64,000 nt of DNA from NCBI GenBank assembly GCA_944548615.1, contig OX155978.1, positions 2,410,787-2,474,786 on the forward strand, given 5' to 3'. Every line of letters starts with the position of its first letter. Position 1 is the first letter of the stretch. The position numbers and the translations under genes were made by a program. This DNA is from Micropterix aruncella. Taxonomy: Eukaryota > Arthropoda > Insecta > Lepidoptera > Micropterigidae. The notes beneath the pieces were generated by a model. The model saw nothing but the letters and a program-made list of their open reading frames with translations. It made no database searches and was not told where the DNA came from. This document shows positions 42,358-52,774 of this stretch, one piece after another.

Positions 42358-42847
42358 TACCTCGGCATTCTATGGTCAAAATACCGTCTTATCTCAAAGT
42401 ATCAGCATTTACAAAAATCTTTCACTTTTTTGTCGCTCTCTTCCCAACTATATCGATTTATCAGATTTACAATAATATCGGATGACCTTAGAATTTTGAA
42501 TCGTCAGATTTGCAGAGTGAAGTGGCCCACGGCGCACACTGGGTCGTCGGCTGCTAGTTCCCACGGCTGTTTGCTTTGTCCTACCCTCTCAACTCTCGCA
42601 GGTCAATTTGCATCTATCTCAGCTATCCGCCTCTCTCTCACCCGCGAGAGAGTAGACAGAGAGGTAGAGAGAGAGGTAAGTGCTCGGTGTTAAGTGACAC
42701 TTAAGTATACCGCACGAATGAAACACCCCTTAGGCTTACATAGATTTACATAAAAACAGCCCTTCACGTACCAAACATCAATATTTAATAAAAATAAAAT
42801 AGGAAATTTCTATCTTTTAGTTGTTTAGTGGTGAAACTTTTAGGTTG
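42358..42847. other. Unassigned; Arg/Glu-rich purine tract
   Basis: 42630-42678 is AGAG-rich (GAGAGAGTAGACAGAGAGGT) and ends in a good splice-donor match GAGAGGTAAGT at 42671-42680. A 192-codon frame (42115-42693) crosses the hAT border and is not credible as a gene. 42720-42840 resembles 44250-44345. Confidence 0.35.
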
Positions 42848-43348
42848 TCATCTTCTACGGGCGAACCCGTCACCTCAGGAAGTTTTAACGATATTGATCG
42901 TTCTGTCTCCCGTGAGGTGAGCGCAGAAGACTTGGGACGAAAAACAACTAGAGTCGTCAACTACAGTGGGCGAGCCCGTCACCTCAGAAAGTTTTAACGA
43001 TTAGTCGTTCTGTCCGTCTACGACCAGGTCTCCTCTTTTCTGTAACTTTCCCCATCATAATGAATTGCAGGAGGTCGTACCTATCGTGCCTAAGCATTCA
43101 GGTAAGCAACTTTACAATGTTTGATGGTCTGAGAACTCTTTCTCAGTGTTGTCAAAGATATCAGCATGCTTCTTAGGAAACGTAAATGACAATTTCCAAC
43201 CCCCCCCCCCCCCCCCTTCTGTCTGTCGGGCAGGTGGCGTAACTAAACAGTAGATTGTTTTTTGTCCCAAGTCTTCTGCGCTCACCTGACGGGAGACAGA
43301 ACGATCCAATATCGCTAAATCATCCTAGGGGACAAGTTCGCCTGTAGT
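42848..43348. repeat. Family A fragments in foldback arrangement
   Basis: 42848-42945 (minus) and 43250-43348 (plus) are inverted copies of the family A 3' end (CTCACCTGACGGGAGACAGA against its reverse). A second minus-strand 3' end, 42948-43020, sits between. A run of 18 C (about 43199-43216) lies in the interior. Confidence 0.75.
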
Positions 43349-43359
43349 TGACAGCTTTT

Positions 43360-44262
43360 GTGTAATATCGCCATCCCACTAATGAACTTTATAAGGAAGC
43401 TAAAGTTCTTGACTGTAGGCAACTTTTTCTAAAAACTTCCCTCTTAAGGCTATTTTTGGACAGTAACTCAAATTTAGGAATAATTCAGAACCGGCGACCA
43501 ACGAGACAAGTTTTAGAAAATAGCTCAATAATACCCAGAAGGAAAATTGGACAAAGACATTACTTTTTCATTGCGCCGAGATTTTACAATCTGATCAATA
43601 TGGAAATAAAAATGAACTTGACATTTAGGGAATTCAAAAATAAACTAAAGAAATGGTTATCGAATCATGACAGACTAACCATACATCAAATGTTAGAAAT
43701 AATAGTATAATAAAACTTAGGTGCACAAATTATTAACATATTTTTAAACATATATGTTAAGTATATTTTAACATTGAACTAACTACCAAAAATTATTTGA
43801 CTTTGACAATGAAGTATACTTTTTAGACTAGGTAATTTTATATTAATAAATATTAATGACCGTTTCTTCCTTTTCTCACATATAACTTTATTTATTTTAT
43901 TTAATCGAATTTTATATGATATTTGTTGCCGATTAAATAATGGAATTGCATTTTATTTATTATATTATCTTTTAATATTTTTTTATTATTATTATTATTT
44001 TATTTTATTCTGAAGACTTCAATTTAGTGTCATTAGCTTTTTACTAAAACTTGTATATTTGTAAGCAACCAAGCAATCAAGCAAACTTGATTGTAATATT
44101 GGAGTCCTGTCCACCCTAGAACGGGCTAGTCCCAGTTGGGTGACAGAAACAAATAAGCAAAAGGTTAAGGTTTTGCCATTCGGTTCCTGTTATTTTTATA
44201 AGCTAATCAATGTTTCATGGTAATTAATTCTTAAATAAATAAATAAATAAATAGATTACACA
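43360..44262 (+). pseudogene. LINE C-terminal tail and 3' UTR
   Basis: Encodes IAIPLMNFIRKLK-type degraded sequence, then frame 43456-43710: DSNSNLGIIQNRRPTRQVLE and RHYFFIAPRFYNLINMEIKM, ending at a stop near 43708. The 3' UTR continues to the AAATAAATAAATAAATA tail at 44262. Nearly identical to 50538-51525 but with a small deletion (IGQRHY versus TSFGQRHY). Confidence 0.87.
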
Positions 44263-44600
44263 AAAACACCTCTACACGTACCACACATTAATATATGATT
44301 AAAAAAAAAGTAAGTTCTTATCTTTTCGTTGTTTAAAGTGGAATTACGAAGGCTGCGAGCGTTTCTCGCGAACTTGTTTATGGCGGAAAGGAACAGAAAT
44401 AAAAATGATATGTTGTCTTTGTCTTCACCGCGAGCCGGAGCGTCAGCAGGAAGTAGTTCACGTTTTTCACAACGAGAAGTTTTTATTAATTTTAATTTCA
44501 TAAGTTTATTATATTTTCGATGACTGTCACCTCCGACGATGATTTCCTTATTGTGTAAAGACGTTCACCGTATTAAATATCGCTATTAAATTATTAGGTA
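44263..44600. other. Unassigned
   Basis: Two overlapping open frames on opposite strands (44256-44523) without recognisable motifs. The start resembles 42740-42840. Confidence 0.35.
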
Positions 44601-45201
44601 CTAGCTGACCAGGGCCCACTTCGTTGGGCGGTAAAATTGTTTACTTGTGATGAAATTATGAGTGTGGTTCGGTTAGTACTGAGTGCTATGATTTATTTTC
44701 TGACTGCCAAAAGAAGGGTTATATTTTAACTGCATATGTATGTATGTATTTGCATGCCAAGTTGACTGTATTACTGTTATTTGTAAGTGTCTTACCTCTT
44801 TAACCCATTTATTCAGTAAAAAGGAAATTATACGCAGTAAAAAGGAAAAGTTTTTTGTTTTTAACACTTGAGAGGATAAATTTACTTATTTTGATAAGAA
44901 TTCATAATTGTTGATAATATGACCAATAAACATGACCTAACGATTTAAATTATTTTTTTAATATTAAAAAATACTTTTCGTAAAAAAAACGTTTTCATTC
45001 AACCGTTTTTTCTCCGACTTACTTTGCAAATCAAACTACACCGAAACAGTCTTTTCATTTTTCGGATTAATATATAGTCTATGACACTCACAAATAACGT
45101 GGCTTTCTATTGGTAACAGAATTTTCAATATCGGTTCGGTGGATTTAGAGATTACTTCCTACAACTTCACAAACTTTACCTCTTTATAATATTAGTATAG
45201 A
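44601..45201 (-). mobile_element. Non-autonomous Helitron (family C), internally shortened
   Basis: The plus strand starts CTAGCTGACCAGGGCCCACT at 44601 (flanking A at 44600) and ends TTATAATATTAGTATAGA at 45201, so on the minus strand it runs TCTATACTAATATTATAA to CTAG. The terminal hairpin is weakened (one change). A Penelope-like insertion immediately follows within the flank. Confidence 0.8.
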
Positions 45202-45208
45202 CAAGAAT

Positions 45209-45718
45209 ATTATAAATAGGATAGAAAACGAATTTACCGCGTGAAATTTGTAGGACCCGACGTTTCGGTGACGTTGCAGCCGCCGTTGTCTAGGGTAGAC
45301 TGAAGAGCTGTCAGTCCGTTGTTTTGCGGGTAGGCCGCAAACCGCTGCCAGAGATGCCGCTTCATAGAGATGACGGCTACAAACTCTCTTCTACGTGGAA
45401 CCCTCTTCTTAAAATGTTCCCGCCGCCGAACGCCGAACGCAAAGACGTTAAACAGGATACAGTGAGTGTTGTGTGCAAGACGGATTTTAAAAATTCCCGC
45501 GCTCCGAGCCCGGCCCTCCACCACCGTTATAACCTACGCAGTGGCGGCAGCGGTTTGCGGCCTACCCGCAAAACAACGGACTGACAGCTCTTCAGTCTAC
45601 CCTAGACAACGGCGGCTGCAACGTCACCGAAACGTCGGGTCCTACAAATTTCACGCGGTAAATTCGTTTTCTATCCTATTTATAATGTCAAACAACCGCG
45701 ATAGTCTTCGATTTTATA
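45209..45718 (+). mobile_element. Foldback Penelope-like element
   Basis: Left arm 45209-45349 and right arm 45546-45686 are inverted, nearly perfect 141-bp copies of the element terminus (ACCGCGTGAAATTTGTAGGA). The centre keeps the last GIY-YIG-protein codons in plus orientation (DDGYKLSSTWNPLLKMFPP). Flanks GACAAGAATAT (45200-45210) and GATAAGAATAC (45719-45729) form an 11-bp duplication with two changes. Confidence 0.87.
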
Positions 45719-45729
45719 GATAAGAATAC

Positions 45730-46546
45730 TTTTATTGTTGAGATAGCTTAATCATTTACAATTTATTAAATACTAGGTTAGATCCCTTAAAGTCTTTGAA
45801 ATATGATTTTAACTAATGGATAAAACATGTGGATTCTATGTGGATTTTACTGCCTCATTAGGCCTAGGCCTGTGTCTAGAGAGTATATAATTTTTGTTGA
45901 CTGTATGCACACTGTTTACAGAATGACTTTTTAATTAATGATATCCATAAAGTGAGTGAATCAGTACGAGCAAATAAGCAACTAACACAAAAAACACTAA
46001 TAACCTTACACATATTTGAAGAATTTTTTTTTTAAATTTAAAAAGCTTGTTTGATAAACAAAAGTTTGACAAACATTGAGCGGGCTGCGTCATCTATCAA
46101 TAGGTAAAATATCGCGAATAAACAATATTTGCGATGCGTAACGCGCCTAATATTTTTATACTATTTTTCTACACATTTATTATTTTTTTTAATATATGTT
46201 TTTATATTTCTTTTGTGTTTTTTTATAAATTATTATTAAAAGTTGTTTGTTCGCTAGTAGTTATACACTCACTTTAAGCATGCCACTAATTAATAGCTCA
46301 TCCTGTATATAATATATATTACTGAGAACATACCTCATTTTACCTGAATAATTTGGACTAACCAAAAACCACCATCAAACATGTAATATTGGTTTGTATT
46401 GACTGTTGGATCAGGAACAGGTTGAAAATATCATACAGTCATGATTTTTTGTTGTTTACGGTTCAAAATAATAGTAAATTGGAGAACATTCTTTATGATA
46501 ATTAATAATTTTTTTCCTAAAAGGAGGGGGAGAGGGTTAATAATAA
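45730..46546. other. Unassigned AT-rich stretch
   Basis: Nothing recognised. AT-rich with long T-runs near 46020-46240. Confidence 0.35.
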
Positions 46547-46680
46547 CTAGCTGCGCCTCGCGGTTTCACCCGCGTAGTGATGGAAAATTGTGATAATGAT
46601 GATAGAAAACTATATATCTTTATAAATTATAGCCTATGTGTGCCTATCCAACCTTTCGCGTTTAATAGTAGTAGGATGAT
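46547..46680 (-). mobile_element. Helitron 3' terminus, different family
   Basis: Read on the minus strand it ends with hairpin CGCGG-GTGAAA-CCGCG, then AGGCGCAGCTAG at 46547, flanking T. This is the standard Helitron 3' structure. The 5' end was not found. Confidence 0.7.
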
Positions 46681-47161
46681 AATTAAACGTTTTATTTGGT
46701 TAAACAAAAAGGCGAGCTTATTGCCTAAAAGCAATATCTTATAGCTAACCTTAACCTAGTGGAATAACATGTAATGCGGTAAAAATAAACTAATAAATTA
46801 AATTTATAAACAGTGTATATAAGTTTGAATTAAATGATATAAGTTTGTGAACTTATATAAGTTTATATAATTATATAATAATAAATTTATATAGTTTGTA
46901 AATTTATATAAGTTTATGGAAGTTCACAAAATCTCCTATAGTCTGTCTTGTTTATATCATCCCATTCTACATCTTGCTTGAATATGATCATTTTTAATAT
47001 TTTTTTAATAAAACTAACTGAAAAAGTTATATTTTTCTTACATATGGATATTTCTTTCGGAATCGGAAAGCGATTACCCAGAAATATAACGACTATTGCA
47101 GTGACCCTTAAGATTTTTCCGTATTCTAATTTCAAGAAATCTAATGCCGTTTTCGACTGAG
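46681..47161. other. Unassigned AT-rich stretch
   Basis: A degenerate run of ATATAAGTTTG/AATTTATATAAG words at 46800-46920. No supported gene; the opposed frames at 46914-47160 are shadows of each other. Confidence 0.35.
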
Positions 47162-47812
47162 GTGGCCATAGCTTTTAGCAGATATGTAACAGTTCCTTGT
47201 AGCTCAACTAACGCTTTAACTCCCATCCGGTAGCGTCCTCGAAAAGGGAAGAACATGGAAAGGTCCCTGAGAACCATGTCTCAACTGCATCGTGAACAAG
47301 TGGGTTCGGATTCTCCGCGGGAAGACCTCGGACGCTGCTGGGCGGTTTTGAGCATCATGCGGCGTTAGCCAATTAATTGTACACTACGGGGGATCTAGAA
47401 ATTCACTGATACGTTTCCTAAGCCTCAGGGGTGATTGTTGATCTAAAGTCAGCTATCTTGAAACGACCCGTTGGCCACTCGATCCCGTGTGATATTGACG
47501 GATAAAGGGCGCAACGGTCAGCTATAAATTCGAACTGAATTGCCGCTAACGTTAGGTAGAGGCCGCGCAAACGACTTTGAATCTGCGACCAGACAGCGGG
47601 ACTGAGAAATCCGGCCAATTCTGGTAGTAAGGGCGTGTGGTCGGCCCGCTGGTTTCTCTTCCCAGTGACTCCCGATAAGGTTTTTGACTCTTGCGGTGTT
47701 AAACAGTGGAATGTATGTTGCTTAGTCTCTGCGTTCGCCCTATTGAAAGAATGATCTACTATCGTTATAACATCCTGGGATGGCGGGTTTGCATTTAGTA
47801 GTTTACAACTCT
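47162..47812 (+). repeat. Subfamily B of the GC-rich repeat, copy 2 (longest)
   Basis: Blocks parallel to family A in the same order: CCATCCGGTAGCGTCCTCG, GGGCGGTTTTGAGCATCATG, CGGCGTTAGCCAATTAATTG, AACGACCCGTTGGCCACTCG, GGATAAAGGGCGCAACGG, TGGTAGTAAGGGCGTGTGGT, GCCCGCTGG and the end GTAGTTTACAACTCTA. It differs from family A at many sites, so it is an old sister lineage. Confidence 0.75.
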
Positions 47813-47881
47813 AAAGTGATGTCGCCGTACTATTACTTTAGAGGCACAGGCTTCCAGGCTCCCCCTTTTCTGTATGTAGCT

Positions 47882-48418
47882 CTTTGGGAGCTAATAGGCC
47901 CATTGCAACTAGGGTTGTCGACTACAGCGGGCGAGCCCGTCACCTCAGGAAGTTTTAACGATTATTCGTTAAAACTTCCTGGAGACTTGGACAAAACAGT
48001 CCACCGTCTAGCTCCGCCACAAACCCGTAAGAGGCCAACGCCTTAACCGCAAGATAGCCAGGAATGTTACCCGTCGGGCCGACACTCAAGCCCTTACTTC
48101 TAATTGTGACCAGATTACTCCGGTCTCTCGATTGGTTACGAGTTCGAGGTCGCTTGCGTTGTCCTCTCCCTTAGGAAACGGTGAAACGGTGTACCTATAC
48201 CGAATCTATCGCGGACCACAGCGTCCTTTGCCCGGCTGTTCACCCATGATCGGGTAGCCGATGGTCGTTTAAAAAGCAGTCGCCGTAAGGTCCGCAACCA
48301 CCTCCGCTCTATAGGAAACAGTACTGCTTCCGGACTCCCCCGACTGTTAGTCAGAGTGCGCAATCGATTGGCTTATGCCGCACCATGCGCAGACCGTCCG
48401 GGAGCGCCAGAAGGTTCT
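47882..48418 (-). repeat. Family A copy 10, rearranged
   Basis: 47882-47915 is the family A 5' end in plus orientation (TTTGGGAGCTAATAGGCCCA). From 47916 a minus-strand copy begins at its 3' end (TTGTCGACTACAGCGGGC), carries a 15-bp-arm hairpin built on AGGAAGTTTTAACGA at 47947-47980, skips about 40 bp and continues to 48418. Confidence 0.82.
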
Positions 48419-48704
48419 ATACAGCTGATAAGAAAAAAAATTGACACGACAGGGCAACCACCCTATTCAATTGAGTTCCTCGTCACGTATAACAGCCATA
48501 ACAAAAAGTTAGATGGGGCACTTCACATCGTTGTCATTTTATTTTGTTCAGTTTATAGCCTTCAGCGAGAGACGTGAGGCGTAAAATTTTTCGACAACTT
48601 TTCGCGATGTGCACTCAAAAAGTGTGCAAACGAGTGCGCCTTGAGGAATATTCTTTTTAACACTTCATGAAAAGACTCAAAACTTTATTATACACTAGCT
48701 GACC
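48419..48704. other. Unassigned
   Basis: No recognised motif. AAAAAGTGTGCAAACGAGTG near 48620 is ordinary sequence. Confidence 0.35.
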
Positions 48705-49267
48705 CGGCGAACTTCTTACCGCTAACAGTCAATGAATGTCGTGTTACAGGTTAACTGAACTTAATTTATGATTTTATGAAAGTAATACAATGAATATAAA
48801 ATAAATATTAAGTTCACTACTTCATTAAGATAATAACACAAAAAGAAATATAAAAATACAGAAATTAAGTATATGAATGGCGTGTCAGCAAGACATGATT
48901 GAATTAAACTATTTACATATTGCGCAGCATCGGATGCACTCGGTTTAATTCTCTCCATTGAAGCACCTTGTTATATATGACATTTTTTGTTTTTTTATCA
49001 GGCGCAAGAACAAATAAAGCGGATGACTTGCCGACACGTGAACATGCCACGTACAACTGACCATGATAAAAACACGGATTTACATTTTATATGGGAAAAT
49101 GTTTTTTATTTTATTTTAATATTTCGTAAACTTTCCACTTTTTAATAGTTATTCTGCTATTCGGGAAGGAGACAAATACTACAAATCAAAAACTATGAAA
49201 ATCGGTTCAGCCGTTCTCGAGTTATAAGTGTTCGAACAAACCCGACTTTGTTTTATTAATATATAGA
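48705..49267 (-). mobile_element. Internally deleted Helitron retaining helicase C-terminal codons
   Basis: On the minus strand it starts TCTATATATTAATAAAACAA (49267 inward, flanking A) and ends TTCGCCGGGTCAGCTAG at 48705 (flanking T). Between them lies the end of the Helitron Rep/helicase gene. The 563-bp copy is thus a deletion derivative of an autonomous Helitron, and it supports calling the other CTAG-ended elements here Helitrons. Confidence 0.88.
48943..49075 (-). pseudogene. Helitron Rep/helicase, C-terminal fragment
   Basis: The minus strand reads FYHGQLYVACSRVGKSSALF followed by VLAPDKKTKNVIYNKVLQW. This is the last conserved motif (HGQLYVACSRV, helicase motif VI of the Pif1-like domain) of Helitron transposases, followed by the usual KVLQ end. 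Everything upstream, including the HUH replication initiator and the ATP-binding motifs, is deleted. About 44 codons remain, out of roughly 1400 in intact proteins. Confidence 0.88.
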
Positions 49268-49323
49268 TATTTAAATTCTATCTATTAGTTTATCTGAAAA
49301 TTAAAGTGCGTAATTATATTGTA

Positions 49324-49500
49324 CTAGCTGTTACCCGCGGCTGCGCTTCGCGTAAAGTTTCGTTTAGATTAATTAATTTAAGTAGGGTGGCGTTCATTTG
49401 CCTTTTTAGAAGCTCAGATGCACGCTACCTATCTCTTATATCCACGTCTTATTCCTCACCACCCGCGCTGCCTTTCGCTGAACGCTGACCTTGCTGGGCC
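49324..49500 (-). mobile_element. Helitron-like 3' terminus, family D
   Basis: The plus strand starts CTAGCTGTTACCCGCGGCTG at 49324. On the minus strand this is CGCG-AAGCGCAGC-CGCG, then GGTAACAGCTAG with flanking T. AATTTAAGTAGGGTGGCGTT is shared with 1838-1978. The 5' end is not found. Confidence 0.7.
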
Positions 49501-49620
49501 AGCAACCCCCGCCGCCGCATGCTAGGTATTTCGAGGTACTTTCACGCGTTACTAATTTCAAGATATCTCTTTAACTATGCCACCTAAAAACTTACAGAAA
49601 TTGGCTAGTTTTATCTCTAT

Positions 49621-50285
49621 TTAACCCTTCGAGTAGCGGCCTAATTTCATGGCAGACCGCGGCAATTTATTGGAATTTCTTGCAAAATCTCCACGCTCGA
49701 CAAAAAGTACTATAACTATGGAACTACTACAGAAATCATAAAAAATAACTGTGCGATGATCGCATTGAAATTTTGTATTTAGAATATTGAAATCTCATTT
49801 TGTAAAATAATTAGATAATTATGAATAAATATGCGAAAGTCGAAAAAGTGAAAAAAATCGGCATTTCTAACTTGTACTTATCTTACGTAAAAATACGGAA
49901 CCCTATTAAGAAATTGTAAATACTACCGTGATCTTTATTAGATTCTCTATCAAAGATAGTATTTTGTTTTGCTTTTTTAGATACAAAACTATTTAGATAT
50001 TAGCTCAGGAAAACCAATAAAAATTTTGATGATTTTTCAAAAAAAAAATTAAGTTTGACAATGGAATTTTACCAGAAATATCCGCGAAATGACGCGCGAA
50101 ATTATTCTAGCGGCCGTTTATCTATGGTAATAATAAGATATTTGGTATGGATTTTAGGATGCGTTCGAATTAGAAAATAATATTAATGTGCGCTCCGGGA
50201 GCAAGCCGCCAATATTGGTAGTTACGTAGTCAACGGTGTTCTGATGTGCAACCAAATTTTGTCGTTACGTAGGCCGAAGGGTTAA
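49621..50285 (+). mobile_element. piggyBac-like MITE family P, complete copy
   Basis: TTAA at both borders (49621-49624, 50282-50285). Termini CCCTTCGAGTAGCGGCC and inverted CCCTTCGGCCTACGTAAC share CCCTTCG. TTAA duplication plus CCC-starting ends are piggyBac features. No transposase. Related copies: 14157-14420, 58068-58737, 59866-60186 and 62757-63418. Confidence 0.87.
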
Positions 50286-50537
50286 AACCCTTGATAACAA
50301 AATAATTTATTTTGATAAGGATTCTTATTTTGTTGCTAATGTCTTTAAAAGCACTGCCTACTTATTTATTATTATTTTTTTGAGATATAAAAGAGATCTA
50401 TAAACTTTTTTATAGATCTCTTTGAGGCCGATGATTTTGTCATATATCGTCTCCATATAATATATCAAACCGTTTCGTCAGCGCACGCCGATAAAGCAAC
50501 TCTCCATCTCCATTGGATGGGGTGGATGTGGTAAAAC
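50286..50537 (+). repeat. hAT C-terminal scrap and unassigned sequence
   Basis: 50405-50505 (TTTTTTATAGATCTCTTTGA ... ATATATCAAACCGTTTCGTC) matches the hAT coding end and downstream sequence at 42055-42145 in reverse. The rest is unassigned. Confidence 0.6.
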
Positions 50538-51525
50538 CCTGCTAGAGCCATTGCAAGTTGCGCAGAAATTTATATTAAAAATTATTCTACGTAGACCATA
50601 TCGCCATCCCACTAATGAACTGTATAAGGAAGCTAAAGTTCTTGATTGTAGGCAACTTTTTCTAAAAACTTCCCTCTTAAGGCTATTTTTGGACAATAAC
50701 TCAAATTTAGGAATAATTCAGAACCGGCGACCAACGAGACAAGTTGTAGAAAATAGCTTAATAATACCCAGAAGGAAAACATCATTTGGTCAAAGACATT
50801 ACTCTTTCATTGCGCCGAGATTTTACAATCTGATCAATATGGAAATAAAAATGAATTTGACATTTAGGGAATTCAAAAATAAATTAAAGATATGGTTATC
50901 GAATCATGACAGACTAACCTTACATCAAATGTTAGAAATAATAGTATAATAAAACTTAGGTGCACAAATTATTAACATATTTTTAAACTTATATGTTAAG
51001 TATTTTTTAACATTGAACTAACTACCAAAAAATATTTGACTTTGACAATGAATTATACTTTTAGACTAGGTATTTTTATATTAAATCTTATATTACTCAA
51101 CATAATATTAAATATTAATGACTGTTTCTTTCTTTTCTCACATATAACTTTATTTATATTATTTAATCGAATTTTATATTATATTTATTGCCGATTTAAT
51201 AATGGAATTGCATTTTATTTATTATATATTTTTAATATTTTTTTATTATTATTATTTTTTATTTTATTCTGAAGACCACATTTTAGGGCAATTTAGTGTC
51301 ATTAGCTTTTTACTAAAACTTGTACATTTGTAGGCAACCAAGCAATCAAGCAAACTTGATTGTAATATTGGTGTCCTGTCCACCCTAGAACGGGCTAGTC
51401 CTAGTTGGGTGACAGAAACAAATAAGCAAAAGGTTAAGGTTTTGCCATTCGGTTCCTGTTATTTTTGTAAGCTAATCAATGTTTTACCTATAGTAATTCA
51501 TTCTTAAATAAATAAAATAAATAAA
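50538..51525 (+). pseudogene. LINE C-terminal domain and 3' UTR
   Basis: The frame 50545-50949 reads LQVAQKFILKIILRRPYRHP followed by TNELYKEAKVLDCRQLFLKT and TSFGQRHYSFIAPRFYNLIN and ends at a stop. The AQK(F/L)ILKIIxRRxYRHP block equals AQKLLLRVIHRKNRRHP of the 10.26-13.25 kb LINE, so both belong to one broader clade. The 3' UTR, with CCAAGCAATCAAGCAAACTT, ends in an AAATAAATAAAATAAATAAA tail at 51525. 5'-truncated. Confidence 0.88.
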
Positions 51526-51527
51526 TT

Positions 51528-51731
51528 TCCTCCGACTTGATTTCCAAATATTTTGATTTCGTATTGAACCCTAATATTTATCGCAATAAAGTATAGCTTA
51601 TAGCACTCATCGATATAGAAGCTTTCTATTGTAAAATGAATTTTTCAAATCCGATCAGTAGTTTTTGAGATTACCCCTACATACAAACTTACAAACTTAT
51701 AAACATTACTTCTATATAATATTAGAATAGA
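51528..51731 (-). mobile_element. Helitron 5' end fragment
   Basis: On the minus strand it begins TCTATTCTAATATTATATAG at 51731 and continues with the AAACTACTGATCGGATTTG block, parallel to the family C 5' end (CTACTGAACCGATTTT). The 3' end is absent. Confidence 0.65.
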
Positions 51732-52564
51732 TTGAAACCTGTATTCTAAAATAAACATTGACATATTTATTTAAATAATATTAAAATTAAAAGAGCTATG
51801 AGTTGAAAATTCGTTTGTTATCATATTATTATTTTATTTCGAGATGGGATACCGTAACGACGTGTTTATAGCGCCATCTACACTACGTCGCCATACTGAC
51901 ATACCACGAACGCCGCCAGGAAGGTATTCGAAGGGGGGGGGGAGCAGGGATAACTGGGATTATAATTCATATTATTATTATTATTTCATTTTATTGTATA
52001 GTCCTTGTATTAGATATTTTATCTTCATTGGTCTCGATTGCGTTTCTTCGAGAATTAGTCAGGAATTAGTTTATCTAAACGAGACAGGTTGTGTATTAAA
52101 AAGAGCGAAATGTGAAATTGGAGGCTGTCACTTTTCCGCATTAAAACTACCCAACCGAAAATAAATCAGCTGAATATAAAAACGCACGAAATAAGTTTAA
52201 ACTTACTCGAAGGACTATAAGTCCGACAGGTAGTTTTGGTGCGTTAAAATCTACGATCGTTTATTTTATTTTCCGCTCTAACGTATTGCTCTGCCTTGTT
52301 CGCATGAACTAATGTCCAATTTCAGTTCACGAAGAAACGCAATTGGACCCATTGCATAGGCAAATACCAGTTTGGTGAGTGCCATACTCCTTGATTTTGT
52401 CCATGAATACGCCCCCCCCCCCCCCCCGGCTGCGGGGGGTTGAAAATACGGCTCTTTCAACCGTCCGCAGCCGTTTTTCTCTAAGTGACAAAAAATATCA
52501 TTTTTGAGCGTGCTTTAGCTGCGGTTCGGTAGATCGGAGGAATTAAATTTGCAAATATGAATTA
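51732..52564. other. Unassigned; G/C homopolymer runs
   Basis: No recognised gene: the frames at 51844-52164 and 52278-52460 lack motifs. A run of 9 G at about 51933 and a run of 18 C at about 52411. CGTTTCTTCGAGAATTAG (52040s) and ACGAAGAAACGCAATTGG (52330s) form a weak inverted pair. Confidence 0.35.
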
Positions 52565-52740
52565 CTAGGTGACCCGTGCCCACTTCGTTGGGCGTATTAT
52601 CTCTTATTACTAAGTATCTTTAACACTCACAAATAACGTGGCTTTCTATTGGTAAAAGAATTTTTAAAATCGGTTCAGTAGATCCAGAGATTACTTCCTA
52701 CAACCTCACAAACGTTACCTCTTTATAATATTAGTATAGA
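52565..52740 (-). mobile_element. Very short Helitron (family C), 176 bp
   Basis: CTAGGTGACCCGTGCCCACT at 52565 with flanking A; the right end TTTATAATATTAGTATAGA is followed by T. Both termini are kept and about 570 bp of interior is missing compared with 7705-8459. Confidence 0.8.
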
Positions 52741-52774
52741 TAGATTACGACACGGTCGCGGTTCCATACCTATG

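Noticed and set aside
42115..42693. 192-codon plus-strand frame
   Set aside because: It crosses the hAT border and is antisense to the hAT transposase tail.
43199..43216. Poly-C runs (also 52411, 35873) as functional elements
   Set aside because: Simple homopolymers without context; their length is also prone to sequencing error.
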